DNA of 21,139 nucleotides from positions 1 to 21,139 of IMG/VR virus record IMGVR_UViG_3300028608_000714, one strand, 5' to 3'. Positions 19,825 to 21,139 of the stretch are shown in pieces. The notes beneath the pieces were generated by a model. The model saw only the letters and a program-made list of their open reading frames with translations. It searched no databases and was not told the DNA's origin. Source of the DNA: a virus. The position numbers were made by a program, and so were the translations under genes. Numbering within the stretch: the first letter of the stretch is position 1; the number at the start of each line of letters is the position of its first letter.

Positions 19825-19843
19825 GGCTGGGGAGCGTGGAGCC

Positions 19844-20089
19844 GTGCCGCGCTCCACCCGGCCCGATGACCGGGTCGTCATCCGCCGCCGCCAGGTCGGA
19901 GAGCGGATCCGCCACGTGCGCGAGCACCTCAACCTCTCTCAGGTCGACGTGTGCGGGCGGAGTGGAATCGACGTCGCCTCCTACAGCCGCATCGAGCAGG
20001 GCCACGCGGCGCCGCTGCTGGACACGCTGATCCGGATCGCTGACGCCATGGGCGTCGAGCTGGAGGAGCTTGTCCGCCGAGATGGGTGA
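19844..20089 (+). CDS. Small XRE-family regulator, 81 aa
   Basis: A GTG start at 19844 has GGAGC upstream. The product is nearly all one XRE domain: RRRQVGERIRHVREHLNLSQ, then VDVCGRSGIDVASYSRIEQG, then PLLDTLIRIADAMGVELEEL. Such single-domain repressors bind palindromic operators as dimers, and a large nested palindrome lies directly upstream, suggesting autoregulation. The gene is on the far side of the tRNA fragment. It is therefore host chromosome if this junction is attR, or element DNA if the sequence is a circular attP form. It ends at a 13-bp-stem terminator. Confidence 0.82.
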   Translation: MPRSTRPDDRVVIRRRQVGERIRHVREHLNLSQVDVCGRSGIDVASYSRIEQGHAAPLLDTLIRIADAMGVELEELVRRDG

Positions 20090-20125
20090 GCGGCCCGTCC
20101 CCGACGGGGTACGGGGACGGGCCGC
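20090..20125. terminator. Terminator between convergent genes
   Basis: GCGGCCCGTCCCC (20090-20102) and GGGGACGGGCCGC (20113-20125) make a perfect 13-bp stem with a 10-nt loop. It follows the XRE stop directly and faces the leftward gene ending at 20176, so it can serve both. Confidence 0.75.
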
Positions 20126-20175
20126 TCGGGTCCCGCGCCCGGTGCGATCGGCGGACTGCACACCGGGTACGGGAG

Positions 20176-20361
20176 TCAGTGGGTGCAGCGTCGGATCATC
20201 ACATTGCAGTCGGAGACACGCGTGAGGTCGCCCGCCTGCCGGGCCATGTCTCGCCGGCAGGCCCAGCCGCGGCAGTCGGCGCAGCCGGGGGCGGGCTCAG
20301 CATCGGACAGCGGAGCGCCCAGTACCGGCGCGGGTTCCATGGTCGTCACCGGCTCGGTCAC
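20176..20361 (-). CDS. Small Cys-rich protein, 61 aa
   Basis: GTG 20361 overlaps the stop of the upstream gene (GTGA). The first 25 residues are Pro/Ala-rich and probably unstructured; the rest has CADCRGWACRRD, then SDCNVMIRRCTH, four or five cysteines that could bind one zinc. Coupling to another Cys-rich protein suggests a joint function. I do not recognise the family. Pairs like this beside short GntR genes occur in streptomycete genomes and elements. Confidence 0.6.
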   Translation of the reverse strand: MTEPVTTMEPAPVLGAPLSDAEPAPGCADCRGWACRRDMARQAGDLTRVSDCNVMIRRCTH

Positions 20362-20690
20362 AGCTCGGCCTCCTGCATGAGGCGCGTCGCGGCCACCGAC
20401 ACCGGGCAGGTGGGGTCCGTCCGGCATACGTCGCACGCCCGCGAGTGCTCCCACAGGAGCTGGTACGCGGCGCGGCCGGCGCACTTCCGGCAGCCGCGGG
20501 GGAAGAGCTGGCCGCCGTCGACGGCGGGCCGTTCGCCGGCGTCGACCGCCGTCTCGGCGGTGAGCGTCGTCCGGCACCAGGCGCAGCAGGCGCCGCGGCG
20601 CTGCGGGTCGGACAGCAGGGAGAGAGCGGGCAGCGGTAACTGAAGGACGCCGTCTGTCCGTAAGGCGGTGGGCTGGATAGTCTCTGGCAC
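20358..20690 (-). CDS. Cys-rich zinc-binding protein, 110 aa
   Basis: A GTG start at 20690 follows GAGGGAG at 7 nt. After a 30-residue N-terminal part come ACCAWCRTTL, then GCRKCAGRAAYQLLWEHSRACDVCRTDPTCPV, giving three C-x-x-C-like sites compatible with two zinc ions. This could be a zinc-ribbon or treble-clef protein that binds nucleic acid or protein. It is divergent from the GntR gene at 20849, with a GntR-type operator in the gap, so the regulator may control it. Function unknown. Confidence 0.68.
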   Translation of the reverse strand: MPETIQPTALRTDGVLQLPLPALSLLSDPQRRGACCAWCRTTLTAETAVDAGERPAVDGGQLFPRGCRKCAGRAAYQLLWEHSRACDVCRTDPTCPVSVAATRLMQEAEL

Positions 20691-20781
20691 GTCGTCGCTC
20701 CCTCAAAGCGGTGGCCATCCCCCGGGCCGTTCGCGCGGTCGCGGGGTCTACTCGTGCTCGGGACCATACCCCTTACATCCC

Positions 20782-20800
20782 CTGTATGCACTACATACAG
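20782..20800. promoter_or_regulatory. GntR-type operator
   Basis: CTGTATG-CACTA-CATACAG is a perfect dyad containing GT-N(x)-AC, the usual GntR-family form. It sits between the divergent genes at 20690 and 20849 and just ahead of a possible -35 TTGACC (20805-20810). Confidence 0.65.
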
Positions 20801-20848
20801 CGCATTGACCGCTCGCGGAGAGTGATCACCCTCCTTAGCGTGAAGCGC

Positions 20849-21088
20849 ATGATTGACCCGACCTCGGAGGTACCGCGCTGGCGGCAGGCCCACGCGATCC
20901 TCGCCGACCGCATCCGCGCCGGCACCTACCCGCCGGGCAGTCGGGTCCCCTCGGTCGTCGCACTGTCCGAAGAGCTGGGCATCAGCACGCCGACCGCGCA
21001 GAAAGCCCTGCGCCAGCTGCGCGAGGACGGCCTGACGTACACGGTGCCGGGCTTCGGGTCCTACGTAGCCGACCGGCCCCGGGCATGA
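20849..21088 (+). CDS. Short GntR-family regulator, 79 aa
   Basis: The product is little more than the GntR winged helix: WRQAHAILADRIRAGTYPPG, then SRVPSVVALSEELGISTPTAQKALRQL, then EDGLTYTVPGFGSYVADRP. No effector-binding domain follows, so it is a minimal regulator like several small GntR proteins of actinomycetes. ATG 20849 matches the family's N-terminus; a GTG three codons upstream is possible, and neither has a strong ribosome-binding site. A dyad fitting GntR operators is 50 bp upstream, suggesting autoregulation and control of the divergent Cys-rich genes. In pSAM2 a GntR protein, KorSA, silences the element, but here the gene is outside the att core. Confidence 0.85.
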   Translation: MIDPTSEVPRWRQAHAILADRIRAGTYPPGSRVPSVVALSEELGISTPTAQKALRQLREDGLTYTVPGFGSYVADRPRA

Positions 21089-21092
21089 CGAA

Positions 21093-21132
21093 ATGCCCCC
21101 GCCCTCCCCATGGCGGGGAAGGGCGGGGGCAT
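21093..21132 (+). terminator. Terminator of the GntR gene
   Basis: ATGCCCCCGCCCT and AGGGCGGGGGCAT form a 13-bp stem, extended inward by CCCC/GGGG with a one-base bulge. It starts 4 bp after the GntR stop. Confidence 0.75.
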
Positions 21133-21139
21133 AGGTGGC

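Noticed and set aside
19612-19932. Leftward 106-codon frame covering the hairpin at 19659 and the palindrome
   Set aside because: It overlaps the XRE gene, has no ribosome-binding site, and runs through a perfect 15-bp terminator and an operator-like palindrome.
20176-20690. Toxin-antitoxin pair
   Set aside because: The two coupled genes are both Cys-rich and neither resembles a known toxin nuclease or antitoxin DNA-binding domain.

Overview
The window is about 70% GC with strong third-position G/C bias, GTG and TTG starts, and overlapping start/stop codons. This fits an actinomycete, most likely Streptomyces. Its backbone is an actinomycete integrative and conjugative element (AICE) of the Prim-Pol replication type. 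It ends on the right in a tyrosine integrase, a set of putative integrase arm repeats and a truncated tRNA-Lys(UUU) gene.

Layout, left to right. (1) 1-1006, leftward: the N-terminus of a protein resembling actinophage terminase small subunits, two small unknown proteins and an HNH endonuclease. This order looks like a phage packaging-entry cluster. (2) 1007-1509: a stretch dense in inverted repeats holding a small helix-turn-helix gene and, just past the end of traB, repeated TGACGT boxes around a 15-bp inverted repeat. (3) 1506-6286, leftward: the transfer operon, read as two small soluble proteins, a 380-aa membrane protein, Spd-like membrane proteins and a TraB/FtsK-type translocase, many of them translationally coupled. 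(4) 6442-10481, leftward: accessory genes (zinc-ribbon protein, coiled-coil protein, membrane protein, DUF4326, MazG-like, HNH-like, C5 DNA methyltransferase). (5) 10541-15170: replication, with an SF2 helicase and a Prim-Pol/D5-like primase-helicase separated by a 358-bp gap packed with 8-bp iterons. (6) 15167-17239: control, with two small unknown proteins, an Xis-like protein, and two helix-turn-helix regulators reading away from each other. (7) 17319-19551: integrase and attachment site. (8) 19552-21139: either the flanking chromosome or further element DNA, with an XRE regulator, two cysteine-rich proteins and a short GntR regulator.

How the parts may work together. A dyad of the form CTGAAC-N5-GTCCAG occurs upstream of the transfer operon (6401) and between the divergent regulators (16601), with a weaker third copy at 16692. 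I infer that one repressor holds the Xis/replication operon and the transfer operon silent together. On derepression the element would excise, replicate by Prim-Pol plus helicase at the iteron region, and spread as double-stranded DNA through TraB and the membrane proteins.

The most unusual points are the apparent join of a phage packaging-type cluster to a conjugation module; the iteron field; the shared operator; a methyltransferase-HNH cassette bracketed by two copies of a conserved hairpin-plus-leader module; and a clt-like repeat region at the end of traB. Functions are assigned from residues and context only, with no database search.
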